A stretch of DNA of 64,000 bases from Streptococcus sp. 29887 (GTDB lineage: Bacteria; Bacillota; Bacilli; Lactobacillales; Streptococcaceae). The number at the start of each line of letters is the position of its first letter. The stretch's first letter is position 1. Below are positions 12,341 to 21,581 of the stretch, piece by piece. Location of the stretch: positions 2,198,001 through 2,262,000 of the forward strand of contig NZ_CP118735.1 in NCBI RefSeq assembly GCF_032595075.1. The letters run 5' to 3'. The translations under genes were made by a program, and so were the position numbers. The notes below the pieces were generated by a model that saw only the letters and a list, made by a program, of their open reading frames with translations, made no database searches and was not told the origin of the DNA.

Positions 12341-14542
12341 TTATCCGTTGGTCCTTTTCACTGAGTAAACTTCTGGCACCGACTTGATCTTATCCACCAG
12401 ACTGGTCAAGGTTGCCAGGTTGGAAATACCAAAGGAAACATGGATAGTCGCAAACTTCATATCCTTGGTTGGCTGGGCATTGACTGAAGAAATGTTCTTG
12501 CTGGCATTTGTCAAGACCTTGAGGACATCGTTGAGCAGTCCTGAGCGGTTAAGTCCGTAAATATCAATATTTGCCATGTATTCCTTGGTCGAATTTTCAT
12601 CCTCCCAACCGACATCAATCAGGCGAACATCGTAGTTTTCCTGGCTCTTGAGATTCATACAGTCCACACGGTGAACCGCAACCCCGCGACCCTTGGTGAT
12701 GTAGCCGACAATCTCATCGCCAGGGACTGGATTACAACATTTGGCAATCCGTATCAGCAAGCCTGACGCCCCTTCAATGACCACGCCACCTTCGTGACGG
12801 ATTTTCAAACTATCTTTGTTGTCATGTTTGACTTCGCCACCGTTGACCAATTCATCCGCGACAGCCTTGGCCTTAGCTCGCTCGGCTTCTCGACGTTCTT
12901 TCTCTGTCAGACGGTTAAAGACGGACACGGCAGATATTTCCCCAAAACCAACCGCTGCATAGAGAGCCTCATCGGTTTTATAACTGGTCTTTTGTAGGAC
13001 CTCGTCCATGTGGCGGCGGTCGAGATATTGGTTGGGAACGTAGCCGTTCTCTTGGAGCAGGTTCTGGAGCATTTCACGCCCCTTAGAAACAGACAATTCC
13101 TTGTCCTGATTCTTGAAGAACTGCTTGATTTTGTTGCGGGCCTTGTGAGTTTTAACCAGGTTGACCCAGTCACGACTGGGACCGAAAGAGTTGGCAGAGG
13201 TGATGATTTCCACCTGGTCACCTGTCTTGAGCTTGGTCGTCAGAGGCACCATACGGCCGTTGACCTTGGCACCTGTCGCCCGCTCGCCGACCTTGGTATG
13301 AATTTCATAGGCGAAGTCAATGGGTACGGAGTCCTTAGGCAATTCACGCACCGCGCCATCTGGCGTGAAAACGTAAATACGCTCGGTGAAGATGTCCTCT
13401 TTGACCGAATCAACGAAGGATTGGGCGTCCCCTGCTCCTTCTTGAAGTTCAATCAGATTGTTGATCCAACGCAGCTCTTTTTCAGAAGCAGTTGCCTTAC
13501 CACCACGCTTGTAGGCCCAGTGAGCCGCCACCCCGTATTCTGCAACCTGATGCATTTCCACCGTCCGAATTTGGAATTCAATCGGTCCCTTTGGCCCATA
13601 AACAGTCGTATGGATGGACTGGTAGCCATTGGCCTTTGGGCTGGCAATGTAGTCCTTGAACCGACCTGGCATAGGTTTCCATAGTTCATGGATGTAGCCA
13701 AGCATGGCATAGACATCACTTGGTGTATCCATCAAGCAACGGATTGCTGTCAGATCATAGAGCTGGTCGAAGCGTTTTTTCTTATCGTGCATCTTCCGAT
13801 AGATAGAATAGATATGCTTGGGACGACCATAAATCTGTCCAATCAGATTGCGCTCCTCTGTGTATTCTCTCAACTTATCGACGACTTCATTGACCAAATC
13901 TTCCCGTTCACGACGCTTCTCACTCATCATGCGAGTAATCTTGTAGAACTCAACTTCATTGAGATAACGGAAGGACATGTCTTCCAATTCCCACTTGATA
14001 GAAGAAATACCCAGACGGTGGGCAAGGGGTGCATAGATTTCCATCGTTTCACGTGAAATCCGTTCCTGCTTGTCCTTGCGCAAGTGTTTAAGGGTCCGCA
14101 TATTGTGAAGGCGGTCTGCCAGTTTAACCAGAATGACCCGCATGTCTTGGGACATGGCAATCAGCATATTACGGTGGTTTTCAGCTAGTTGCTCCTCATG
14201 TGACTTGTACTCGACCTTACCCAGTTTGGTCACACCGCCGACAATATGCCGAACCTCTGGTCCAAATTCCGCTTCCATTTCATCCAGAGTTACCTCAGTG
14301 TCTTCTACTACGTCATGCAAGAAACCGCAAGCTACGGTTACCGCATCTAGCTTGAGCCCTGCCAAAATCCCTGCTACTTGGATAGGGTGGACAATATAGG
14401 GTTCACCTGATTTGCGAAATTGGGGCTTATGGGCCTCTGTCGCAAAATCCAAGGCCTTCTGAACAAAAGCAACATCTTCGGCCGGAAGGTAGGTAGCTGT
14501 CAGCCCAACAACCTCTTCTCCTGTAAAATTGATTTCCTTCAT
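12341..14542 (-). CDS. rel: Bifunctional (p)ppGpp synthetase/hydrolase (Rel)
   Basis: A 733-residue protein with the full RelA/SpoT order: N-terminal hydrolase with HD motif FLHDVVEDT near residue 75, synthetase domain with [20 protein letters not shown] near 295, TGS domain ([13 protein letters not shown]) near 390, a Cys-rich zinc-finger helical region ([16 protein letters not shown]) near 605, and a C-terminal ACT domain. An intact HD site plus an intact synthetase region indicates the long bifunctional enzyme that controls the stringent response. It is first in the rel-dtd operon. Confidence 0.95.
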   Translation of the reverse strand: MKEINFTGEEVVGLTATYLPAEDVAFVQKALDFATEAHKPQFRKSGEPYIVHPIQVAGILAGLKLDAVTVACGFLHDVVEDTEVTLDEMEAEFGPEVRHIVGGVTKLGKVEYKSHEEQLAENHRNMLIAMSQDMRVILVKLADRLHNMRTLKHLRKDKQERISRETMEIYAPLAHRLGISSIKWELEDMSFRYLNEVEFYKITRMMSEKRREREDLVNEVVDKLREYTEERNLIGQIYGRPKHIYSIYRKMHDKKKRFDQLYDLTAIRCLMDTPSDVYAMLGYIHELWKPMPGRFKDYIASPKANGYQSIHTTVYGPKGPIEFQIRTVEMHQVAEYGVAAHWAYKRGGKATASEKELRWINNLIELQEGAGDAQSFVDSVKEDIFTERIYVFTPDGAVRELPKDSVPIDFAYEIHTKVGERATGAKVNGRMVPLTTKLKTGDQVEIITSANSFGPSRDWVNLVKTHKARNKIKQFFKNQDKELSVSKGREMLQNLLQENGYVPNQYLDRRHMDEVLQKTSYKTDEALYAAVGFGEISAVSVFNRLTEKERREAERAKAKAVADELVNGGEVKHDNKDSLKIRHEGGVVIEGASGLLIRIAKCCNPVPGDEIVGYITKGRGVAVHRVDCMNLKSQENYDVRLIDVGWEDENSTKEYMANIDIYGLNRSGLLNDVLKVLTNASKNISSVNAQPTKDMKFATIHVSFGISNLATLTSLVDKIKSVPEVYSVKRTNG

Positions 14543-14746
14543 TTACTTCTCTCCCTAACTATTTCCTATTATTTTACCATTTTCACTGGAAAAGAAAAAG
14601 GAAAGCGGTAATTCGTCCATACTATACCATTCCAAATGACGATAAACAAAGAAACATCAGCCAAACACCCTCTCAGCCATCGTTCGCTTTTCGTTGCATT
14701 TTCTGAAATTTTTTCTCTATTTTTCTTTTATTTTTCGCAAAAAGCC

Positions 14747-14775
14747 TTGCTGTTTTCGCTTTCAATCGGTATAAT
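14747..14775 (+). promoter_or_regulatory. Likely promoter of the cell-wall nucleotidase gene
   Basis: TATAAT (14770-14775) with TTGCTG 17 bp upstream (14747-14752), 31 bases before the start codon. The 264-base gap between rel and this gene holds little else beyond the rel ribosome-binding region. Confidence 0.5.
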
Positions 14776-14806
14776 ATTCTTGAGATTATATCAAATGGAG
14801 GTTCTC

Positions 14807-17335
14807 ATGAAATTTCGTTTTAGTAAGTGTACTTTAGCCCTCAGCCTAGCTTTATTGGCTAGTACCAACACCGCCCTTGTGTCTGCCCAAGAAGCTAGCA
14901 CAGATACTCCTGTTTTGAAGACTGAAACAGAAACCAGTAGCTCTGTAGCAACCAGCCAAGCCGAAGCAACGACTGGTGAGGTTGCCACACCGACAACTAC
15001 CGAAACTACAGCCGGTGAGGCTGTCACGCCAACTACAGAAACAACTGACCAATCTGTTACACCAGTGACAGAAGAAACTGCTCCTATTGTAGAAACCAGC
15101 AATACTCCAGTTAACGACACAACAGCTAGCCTTGTTACAGCAACACGCGCAGTGTCTACTGAAACTACCACTCCAGTTGAAGGCCAGTCTGTCGATGTCC
15201 GTATCCTAGCAACAACGGACCTCCATACTAACTTAGTCAACTACGACTACTACCAAGACAAGCCTGTAGAAACCCTCGGTTTGGCAAAAACTGCTGTCCT
15301 AATCGAAGAGGCAAAAGCTGAGAATTCAAACATTGTACTTGTAGATAATGGTGATACCATCCAAGGAACACCGCTTGGAAACTACAAATCCATCATCGAT
15401 CCAATCGAAGAAGGTGAGCAACATCCTATGTACGCTGCCTTGGACACGCTAGGCTTCGATGCTGGTACCCTTGGCAACCATGAATTCAACTACGGTTTAG
15501 ACTATCTCCGCAAGGTGATTTCAACTGCTGGCATGCCTCTTCTTAATGCCAACGTTTTACATCCTACAACCAAAGACTTCCTCTACCAACCTTATACCAT
15601 CATTGACAAGACTTTTACAGATACGACTGGCAAGGCTGTCAGCCTGAAAGTCGGTATCACAGGAATTGTTCCACCACAAATCCTCAACTGGGACAAGGCC
15701 TACTTGGAAGGTAAGGTCATCGTTCGCGATGCGGTTGAAGCAGTTCGCGATATCGTTCCTGTTATTCGTGAAAATGGAGCTGACATCGTTCTAGTTCTTT
15801 CTCACTCAGGTATCGGTGATGACCAGTATGAAGTCGGTGAGGAAAATGTCGGTTACCAAATCGCCAGCCTAGCTGGAGTTGATGCGGTCATCACAGGCCA
15901 CTCCCACGCAGAATTCCCAGGAACAGCCGAAAAACCAAGCTCTTACGCTAAATATGCTGGCGTGGATGACACAAATGGTAAAATCAACGGTACCCCTGTG
16001 ACCATGGCTGGAAAATACGGTGACCACCTCGGCGTTATCGACCTCAACTTGACCTACACAGACGGTAAATGGACCACAACTTCTAGCAAGGCAGCCATCC
16101 GCAAGATTGACACCAAGTCACCTGTGGCGGACAGTCGCATCATTGACCTTGCCAAAGAAGCTCACACTGAAACGATCAACTATGTTCGTCAGCAAGTCGG
16201 CGAAACAACGGCACCAATCAATAGCTTCTTTGCCCTTGTTCAAGATGACCCTTCAGTACAGATTGTAAACAATGCCCAAATCTGGTATGCCAAACAGCAA
16301 CTAGCAGGAACGCCTGAAGCTGGCCTACCAATCCTTTCTGCAGCAGCGCCTTTCAAGGCTGGTACTCGTGGTGATGCAACTGCCTATACAGACATTCCTG
16401 CTGGGCCAATCGCCATCAAGAACGTAGCAGACCTTTACCTCTATGACAACGTTGTCGCTATCTTGAAAGTCAACGGTGCCCAACTCAGAGAATGGTTGGA
16501 AATGTCAGCAGGTCAGTTCAACCAAGTAGACCCAAGCTCTACAGAACCACAAAACCTGGTCAATACAGATTACCGGACTTATAACTTCGATGTCATTGAC
16601 GGCGTAACCTATCAATACGACATCACCCAGCCAAACAAGTACGACCGTAGCGGTAAGGTAGTCAATGAAACAGCTAGCCGTGTCCGCAACCTTCAGTACA
16701 ATGGACAGGCTGTCACAGATGAGCAAGAATTCATCGTTGTGACCAACAACTATCGTGCTAGCGGTACCTTCCCAGGTGTCAAAGATGCCTCTGTCAACTA
16801 CTTGCTCAACCTAGAAAACCGCCAAGCTATCATCAACTATATCATCTCTGAGAAGGTTATCAACCCAACAGCAGATAATAACTGGACCTTCACTGATAGC
16901 ATCAAAGGTTTAGACCTCCGCTTCTTGACTGCCGATCGTGCGAAAGACTTAGTGGCTAATCACGAAGGCCTGGTTTACCTCCAAGCTTCTACTACAAGCG
17001 AAGGATTTGGCGAATTCAAATTTGTCTACACTGAGCCAAAAGTCGTGACACCTCCAACTAACCAAACAGATACCAATACTAACTCAGCTACAGGTCAAAC
17101 TGGTGTTCAAATTACACTGCCATCTGGTCAGGTTATTACCCTTCCAGCTGAAAAAACAACAGCACCCGCACCAAAACACAAACTTGCTACTACAGCTAAG
17201 TCAAGCACCTCCTCCTCAACAAATCAAACAGGGCAAAAAACACTCCCTGCAACTGGTGAGGCAAGTTCTATGTTTAGCCTGATTGGCATCAGTTTGATGG
17301 GCCTTGTCGGTGCTTTCCGCAAGAAAAAAGAATAA
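14807..17335 (+). CDS. sntA: LPXTG-anchored 2',3'-cyclic-nucleotide phosphodiesterase / nucleotidase (SntA/CdnP-like)
   Basis: An 842-residue surface protein. A signal peptide (residues 1-26, ending ALVSAQ) is followed by a Thr/Glu-rich low-complexity spacer to about 125. The metallophosphoesterase core has ATTDLHTN, DNGDTIQGTP, GNHEFNYG, LSHSG and TGHSHAEF. The 5'-nucleotidase C-terminal domain follows, then a Pro/Thr spacer and the sortase signal LPATG near residue 813 with a hydrophobic stretch and RKKKE tail. CpdB-type enzymes of streptococci degrade cyclic nucleotides and c-di-AMP outside the cell; the S. suis member is SntA. ATG at 14807 after GGAGG is chosen over the longer open frame. 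Confidence 0.85.
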   Translation: MKFRFSKCTLALSLALLASTNTALVSAQEASTDTPVLKTETETSSSVATSQAEATTGEVATPTTTETTAGEAVTPTTETTDQSVTPVTEETAPIVETSNTPVNDTTASLVTATRAVSTETTTPVEGQSVDVRILATTDLHTNLVNYDYYQDKPVETLGLAKTAVLIEEAKAENSNIVLVDNGDTIQGTPLGNYKSIIDPIEEGEQHPMYAALDTLGFDAGTLGNHEFNYGLDYLRKVISTAGMPLLNANVLHPTTKDFLYQPYTIIDKTFTDTTGKAVSLKVGITGIVPPQILNWDKAYLEGKVIVRDAVEAVRDIVPVIRENGADIVLVLSHSGIGDDQYEVGEENVGYQIASLAGVDAVITGHSHAEFPGTAEKPSSYAKYAGVDDTNGKINGTPVTMAGKYGDHLGVIDLNLTYTDGKWTTTSSKAAIRKIDTKSPVADSRIIDLAKEAHTETINYVRQQVGETTAPINSFFALVQDDPSVQIVNNAQIWYAKQQLAGTPEAGLPILSAAAPFKAGTRGDATAYTDIPAGPIAIKNVADLYLYDNVVAILKVNGAQLREWLEMSAGQFNQVDPSSTEPQNLVNTDYRTYNFDVIDGVTYQYDITQPNKYDRSGKVVNETASRVRNLQYNGQAVTDEQEFIVVTNNYRASGTFPGVKDASVNYLLNLENRQAIINYIISEKVINPTADNNWTFTDSIKGLDLRFLTADRAKDLVANHEGLVYLQASTTSEGFGEFKFVYTEPKVVTPPTNQTDTNTNSATGQTGVQITLPSGQVITLPAEKTTAPAPKHKLATTAKSSTSSSTNQTGQKTLPATGEASSMFSLIGISLMGLVGAFRKKKE

Positions 17336-17357
17336 TAAAAGCATGTAAGAGGAAACC

Positions 17358-17879
17358 ATGTTTCAAACCTTTCCTACTCTAAAATCTACCTCCTTCCAAC
17401 TTCGGAAAATCGAGGAAACAGACCTAGATGACCTGTGGGAAATCTATTCCAATCCCATTCACTTTCAGATGACACCCAACACTTCCACTCAAAACAAAGA
17501 AACCCTCCGAAAACGCATCGGGCATTTCCAGAGGGATTTCAATAAGAAGAAATGCTTATTCTTGGGCTTGGAACATCAAGGGAGATTGATTGGCGTTTTG
17601 GAAGTTTTCGACTACAAGAAACGGTCTGCATCGATAACCATTGGCTATCGGATTCATCATGCCTTCTGGAATCAGGGTCTAGCTAGTCAGGCAGTCAGCC
17701 TGCTCTGCCATTTCCTAATAGAAGAATGTCAGATAAAAGCAATCATTGCCTTTGTCCTGCCAGAAAACCGAGCCTCTCAGAAGGTGCTACTGAAAAATGG
17801 TTTTCAACAGAGTGGGCAAATCGAGGAGGTCTGGAAGGGCTTGGGGCAAGTCAGTCTGTTAGAATTTGAACGAAAATAG
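17358..17879 (+). CDS. GNAT N-acetyltransferase, RimJ/RimL-like
   Basis: A 173-residue cytoplasmic protein of RimJ/RimL type (about 170-190 residues). It opens with TFPTLKSTSFQLRKIEETDL and carries the acetyl-CoA loop region GYRIHHAFWNQGLASQAV (near 103) and the VLPENRASQKVLLKNGF motif (near 138). Such enzymes acetylate protein N-termini or small molecules; the substrate here is unknown. It follows sntA by 22 bases and may be co-transcribed; a hairpin terminator follows. Confidence 0.85.
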   Translation: MFQTFPTLKSTSFQLRKIEETDLDDLWEIYSNPIHFQMTPNTSTQNKETLRKRIGHFQRDFNKKKCLFLGLEHQGRLIGVLEVFDYKKRSASITIGYRIHHAFWNQGLASQAVSLLCHFLIEECQIKAIIAFVLPENRASQKVLLKNGFQQSGQIEEVWKGLGQVSLLEFERK

Positions 17880-17880
17880 C

Positions 17881-17905
17881 AAAAACCAGGAAATCCTGGT
17901 TTTTC
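17881..17905. terminator. Bidirectional terminator
   Basis: AAAAACCAGGA-AA-TCCTGGTTTTT hairpin between convergent genes. Confidence 0.85.
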
Positions 17906-18622
17906 TTATGCAAAGTAGCTCCAAATAACCGCGATAAGAATAGCAGGCAACATATTGGCCACGCGAATCTTTTTGTCCCAGATGATATTGACACCGACGC
18001 AGAAGATGAGGGCGGAGCCGATAAAGGAAAGGTTGGCAAGCGCCTGAGCTGTCATCAACGGCTCAATCAAACGTGCCAAGAGGGTAATAAACCCTTGAAA
18101 GAGAAAGACTGGCACTGCTGAAAAGCCTGCTCCCTTGCCCAAACTCGAGGTCATAATCAAAATGATAATAAAGTCCAAAATACTCTTAACGGCCAACAAG
18201 CGATAATCACCCGTCAATCCATCTTGGATGGCTCCTAGTATGGCCATAGCACCGATACAAACGGTCAAAGAAGCTGTCAGGAAAGCATCTAAGAATCGCC
18301 CATCTTGACTGTTTCCTGATTTTTCACGGAGCCAAACACCCAGCCTTTCAAACCAGCCTTCGATATGGAGTACTTCCCCAATCAAGGTCCCCAAGGACAG
18401 ACTAAGGACCAAAAGCATGCTATTTTGACTTTTGAGTTGACCATCAACTACTGTCAGCAGTCCTTCTAAACTACCTGAGATTCCTAGAAATAAGACAGCT
18501 AGCCCGCTCGCCACCGTTAAACCTGATTGATGGCGTTCTTCCAGCAAGTGACCAAACCAAGACCCTAGCACACCTGCTAGGGCGATGGCCACCGTATTGA
18601 TAATGGTTCCTAAGGCAAACAT
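17906..18622 (-). CDS. DUF554 family membrane protein
   Basis: A 238-residue protein with about seven hydrophobic segments and the glycine-rich start GTIINTVAIALAGVLGSWFG of the DUF554 (YdfK-like) family, which is thought to be a small transport protein of unknown substrate. Its start lies three bases after the rsmE stop, so it is probably the third gene of a prmA-rsmE-DUF554 operon. Confidence 0.85.
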   Translation of the reverse strand: MFALGTIINTVAIALAGVLGSWFGHLLEERHQSGLTVASGLAVLFLGISGSLEGLLTVVDGQLKSQNSMLLVLSLSLGTLIGEVLHIEGWFERLGVWLREKSGNSQDGRFLDAFLTASLTVCIGAMAILGAIQDGLTGDYRLLAVKSILDFIIILIMTSSLGKGAGFSAVPVFLFQGFITLLARLIEPLMTAQALANLSFIGSALIFCVGVNIIWDKKIRVANMLPAILIAVIWSYFA

Positions 18623-18625
18623 GTG

Positions 18626-19372
18626 TTACCTCAACAATTCCGTCGCGTAGCTAATAGCAGAAAGGGCGTAGAGTGGAGCCGTTTCTGCTCGGAGGATGCG
18701 AGGACCCAGACCAGTCTTGACCGCTCCTGCTCCTTCGAAAGCAGCTACTTCCTCAGGCGACACGCCGCCTTCTGGACCGACGATGACCAGAACTGATTGT
18801 CCAGCTTCTAAGCCAGACAAGATTTTCACCAGATTGGCTTGTTCGCCTTCTTTGGCAGCTTCTTCGTAGGCTAAAATAATCTGGTCAAAGCCTGCCAACT
18901 GAGCTAGGAAATCCGATTTTTTCTCAAACAAGCGAACAGCTGGAATGCGATTGCGTTTGCTTTGCTCGGCTGCGCCTTGGGCGATTTTTTCTAGCTTTTC
19001 TGCTTTTTTGGCTAATTTTTTGCCGTCCCATTTGACCACAGACCAATCCGCTGGGAAGGCCCAGAGGGCTGTCATACCTAACTCCGTTGCCTTTTGAGCG
19101 ACAAATTCGAGCTTATCTCCCTTAGGAAAGCCCATGGCAATAGTAACGGAGACAGGTAATTCGACATTATCTGTCAGTTCTTCGATGATTTCAACAGATT
19201 GGTTCTGGCTATCTACCACGCGCGCCAAGCGTTTGATACCATCGTCAAAGACCAGGACAATCTGATTATCTGCCTGTAAGCGCATGACAGAAAACATATG
19301 CTTGGCAGTGTCCTTATCGCTTATCTGGAAAATGCCTTGCGGTGCTCTGCCATTGACAAAATACTGCTGCAT
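18626..19372 (-). CDS. rsmE: 16S rRNA (uracil-1498-N3)-methyltransferase RsmE
   Basis: A 248-residue SPOUT-fold enzyme that methylates U1498 of 16S rRNA. Visible are the MQQYFVNG start, AMGFPKGDKLE (near 80), a basic region AEQSKRNRIP (near 135) that contacts RNA, and the knotted SAM site IVGPEGGVSPEE and LGPRILRAETAPLYAL (near 190-235). ATG at 19372 follows GGAGG; the TTG at 19384 overlaps that site. The gene starts at the end of prmA. Confidence 0.95.
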   Translation of the reverse strand: MQQYFVNGRAPQGIFQISDKDTAKHMFSVMRLQADNQIVLVFDDGIKRLARVVDSQNQSVEIIEELTDNVELPVSVTIAMGFPKGDKLEFVAQKATELGMTALWAFPADWSVVKWDGKKLAKKAEKLEKIAQGAAEQSKRNRIPAVRLFEKKSDFLAQLAGFDQIILAYEEAAKEGEQANLVKILSGLEAGQSVLVIVGPEGGVSPEEVAAFEGAGAVKTGLGPRILRAETAPLYALSAISYATELLR

Positions 19373-19373
19373 C

Positions 19374-20327
19374 CTAGCCTCCAATCACACCTGAGCGGTC
19401 AGCTGTTTTCTTGAAGACGCAGCAATTCCACTCGCCCTGAATCATGTGGGTCTCGAGGAAGAAGCCAGCCGCTTCCGCAGATGCTCGCACCATGTCCCAC
19501 TTGTCCGCGATGATACCGCTCATAATCAGGTAGCCTTCGTCCTTAACCAGACGGTAGGCATCCTCAGTCAGATGGATGAGAATATCCGCCAAGATGTTGG
19601 CAACGATAACTTCTGCTTCAATGTCAACGCCACGAAGTAAATCGCCTGCCGCGACATGAATATTGCTAGTATTGGCATTGAGGTCGATATTTTCCTGGGC
19701 CACACGCACCGCCACCTCGTCCAAGTCATAAGCGTAAATCTCCTTAGCACCCAAGAGAGAGCTAGCAATGGAAAGGACGCCTGAGCCTGTGCCGACGTCG
19801 ATGACTGTCTCGCCACCACGAAGGACCTGAGAAAGAGCAAAGAGGCTCATCTTGGTCGTCGGGTGAGTTCCTGTACCGAAAGCCATGCCTGGATCCAAGC
19901 GGATAATTTTCTCACCAGCTGTCGCCTCGTAGTCCGTCCAAGACGGCACAATGGTCAAGTCGTGGGTAATGCGGGCTGGCTCATAGTACTTCTTCCAGTT
20001 GTCCGCCCAGTCTTCCTCTGCCAATTCCTGACTTTCTAGGCTAATCTGACCTGTTTCGAAGCCAAAGCCTGTCAAATCCGCCAAGCGAGTCGCCAAGTCT
20101 GCCTTAACTTCCTCAATATCCACAGTATCAGGATAGTAAGCCGTAATCGCAATCATATCTGACTGCTCTACCTCGGGATAGAGCTCACCGAAACGGTCCT
20201 CCTGCCCCACATAGTCAGCTGAGTCGCTAATGGCCACCCCCTGACTGCCCGTTTCAATCATGAGATTTGAAACTGCTTCTTCTGCATCACGATGCACGTG
20301 AATCGTTAATTCTTGCCATGAGTTCAT
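19374..20327 (-). CDS. prmA: Ribosomal protein L11 methyltransferase
   Basis: A 317-residue class I methyltransferase that trimethylates L11. It shows the N-terminal substrate domain ([18 protein letters not shown]), the linker [16 protein letters not shown] (near 160) and the SAM motif [15 protein letters not shown] (near 182), then [12 protein letters not shown] (near 248). It ends in [10 protein letters not shown], a few residues beyond the usual CVFKK end. First gene of the prmA-rsmE-DUF554 operon. Confidence 0.95.
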   Translation of the reverse strand: MNSWQELTIHVHRDAEEAVSNLMIETGSQGVAISDSADYVGQEDRFGELYPEVEQSDMIAITAYYPDTVDIEEVKADLATRLADLTGFGFETGQISLESQELAEEDWADNWKKYYEPARITHDLTIVPSWTDYEATAGEKIIRLDPGMAFGTGTHPTTKMSLFALSQVLRGGETVIDVGTGSGVLSIASSLLGAKEIYAYDLDEVAVRVAQENIDLNANTSNIHVAAGDLLRGVDIEAEVIVANILADILIHLTEDAYRLVKDEGYLIMSGIIADKWDMVRASAEAAGFFLETHMIQGEWNCCVFKKTADRSGVIGG

Positions 20328-20341
20328 AAATAAGATACAAA

Positions 20342-20450
20342 GGGACGTTTCGCTTGCGAAAATTTTCGTAGAAAAATAGGAAAACTAACGACGATGTTCG
20401 CGTCTAGGCAGTTTTATCTTTTTCCTAGAAAATTAGTCCCGTGGTCAGTT
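20342..20450. repeat. Palindromic sequence between prmA and the Septu-like pair
   Basis: About 109 bp bounded by GGGAC and GTCCC, with inner matches AATTTTC-TAG on both sides and a TTTCGCTTGCGAAA hairpin. It contains GGAAAACTAACGACGAT, which resembles the end of the MITE family, but the rest does not match. It may be a decayed or unrelated repeat at the border of the acquired genes. Confidence 0.4.
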
Positions 20451-20480
20451 AAATGGATTTACTGAACATTTCCTTTCATT

Positions 20481-21581
20481 TTATTGGGGATTATTTAAAA
20501 TTTCATAAACTTTAATATCTTTCGTTTTTTCAACTAAATATTGAAGCTTCGACCGCCTATATTTCCTATAAACTTCCGGTTTGTCTTTTTTTTCAAGTTC
20601 CCTAACTTTATCTATTAAGGAACATTGAATAATACCTTCAATATCCGCTCTTCTTTTTTGGGGCAAACTACAGACACTTTTGTTTACTTTATTATAAAAA
20701 TCACTAATATCACTTTCTGTAAAGAGAATTATCTCTGATTCATTAAACCTCTTTTTTAATTTAAATAGATTAATCAGATTATTAACTCTCGTTTCATCTA
20801 AGCTCGATAAACCTTCCCGTGGTCTTACATTGCATAGAATCTGATCTTGATCTACCGTTAGACCGATACCTTCAAGATATTCTTTAACTTCTTTATATGT
20901 GTTCTCTCCACTAGAAATAAATTCAAATTCAATATAATCTTCAAGTGGACCATTGCTACACTCATTTGGAATAATAATCGGAATAGCTGGAATGGAGTCT
21001 CCCTTGTACGTTTTACTATTGCAAGTTCTGCAAATCGGTGTAAAGTTCTTTCTAGAAATTGATAATACTGGAAAAATTGACCGAGGTAAAAAATGATCCT
21101 TTTCAAAATGTCCATCTAATTGTGCCTGACAAATTGGACATTTAAATTTATCTTTTGTTGAATTTATCTCTTGTAATAATAGCTGCAAATCTACATACTC
21201 TTTAAGCCACTTAGTATCAAAGCAATCATACAACTCATATATACTTTCATACAAAACATTGTAATCACTTTTTCTTCTATAATAGTTATAGAAAAAATTA
21301 GAATCATTGACAATAAAATTGTTGATTTGTGAAGATTCGACTAAGAAACTATGATAATTATTTAAAATTATATCAAACTGAGCCTTTGCAAACTTTACTG
21401 GTGATTTCTTTCTATAGGCATTCTTATTCAAATCCTTAACAATTTTTCTTATTTTACGGGATTTTCCATAAGCTGTTTTTAATAACTCTGTATCAGCAAG
21501 ATTTACATTTCCTAAGCTGACACTCAAGATCTCTTGCATTAATAAATCTTCTTTATTCTGAACCAAATCGCTCTCTCTCAA
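20481..21581 (-). CDS. HNH endonuclease, PtuB-like partner of the ATPase
   Basis: A 366-residue protein. The HNH core is at about residues 145-190: Cys pair CPICQAQLDG, FEKDHFLPRS with the catalytic His, then ISRKNFTPICRTCNSKTYKGDS with the second Cys pair and Asn. The flanks are helical and charged with a basic end (YRKYRRSKLQYLVEK). In Septu systems PtuB is the HNH nuclease working with a PtuA ATPase to cleave phage or tRNA targets; this one is longer than many PtuB proteins. It overlaps the ATPase gene by 29 bases. Base composition is clearly AT-richer than prmA on one side and DUF3013 on the other, which suggests recent acquisition. Confidence 0.75.
   Translation of the reverse strand: MRESDLVQNKEDLLMQEILSVSLGNVNLADTELLKTAYGKSRKIRKIVKDLNKNAYRKKSPVKFAKAQFDIILNNYHSFLVESSQINNFIVNDSNFFYNYYRRKSDYNVLYESIYELYDCFDTKWLKEYVDLQLLLQEINSTKDKFKCPICQAQLDGHFEKDHFLPRSIFPVLSISRKNFTPICRTCNSKTYKGDSIPAIPIIIPNECSNGPLEDYIEFEFISSGENTYKEVKEYLEGIGLTVDQDQILCNVRPREGLSSLDETRVNNLINLFKLKKRFNESEIILFTESDISDFYNKVNKSVCSLPQKRRADIEGIIQCSLIDKVRELEKKDKPEVYRKYRRSKLQYLVEKTKDIKVYEILNNPQ

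Noticed and set aside
13010..13684. 224-codon plus-strand frame
   Set aside because: Antisense to rel within conserved domains; no start signals.
14791..15240. 149-codon minus-strand frame
   Set aside because: Antisense to the Thr-rich spacer of the surface nucleotidase; its Val/Ser/Thr repetition is the mirror of that low-complexity region.
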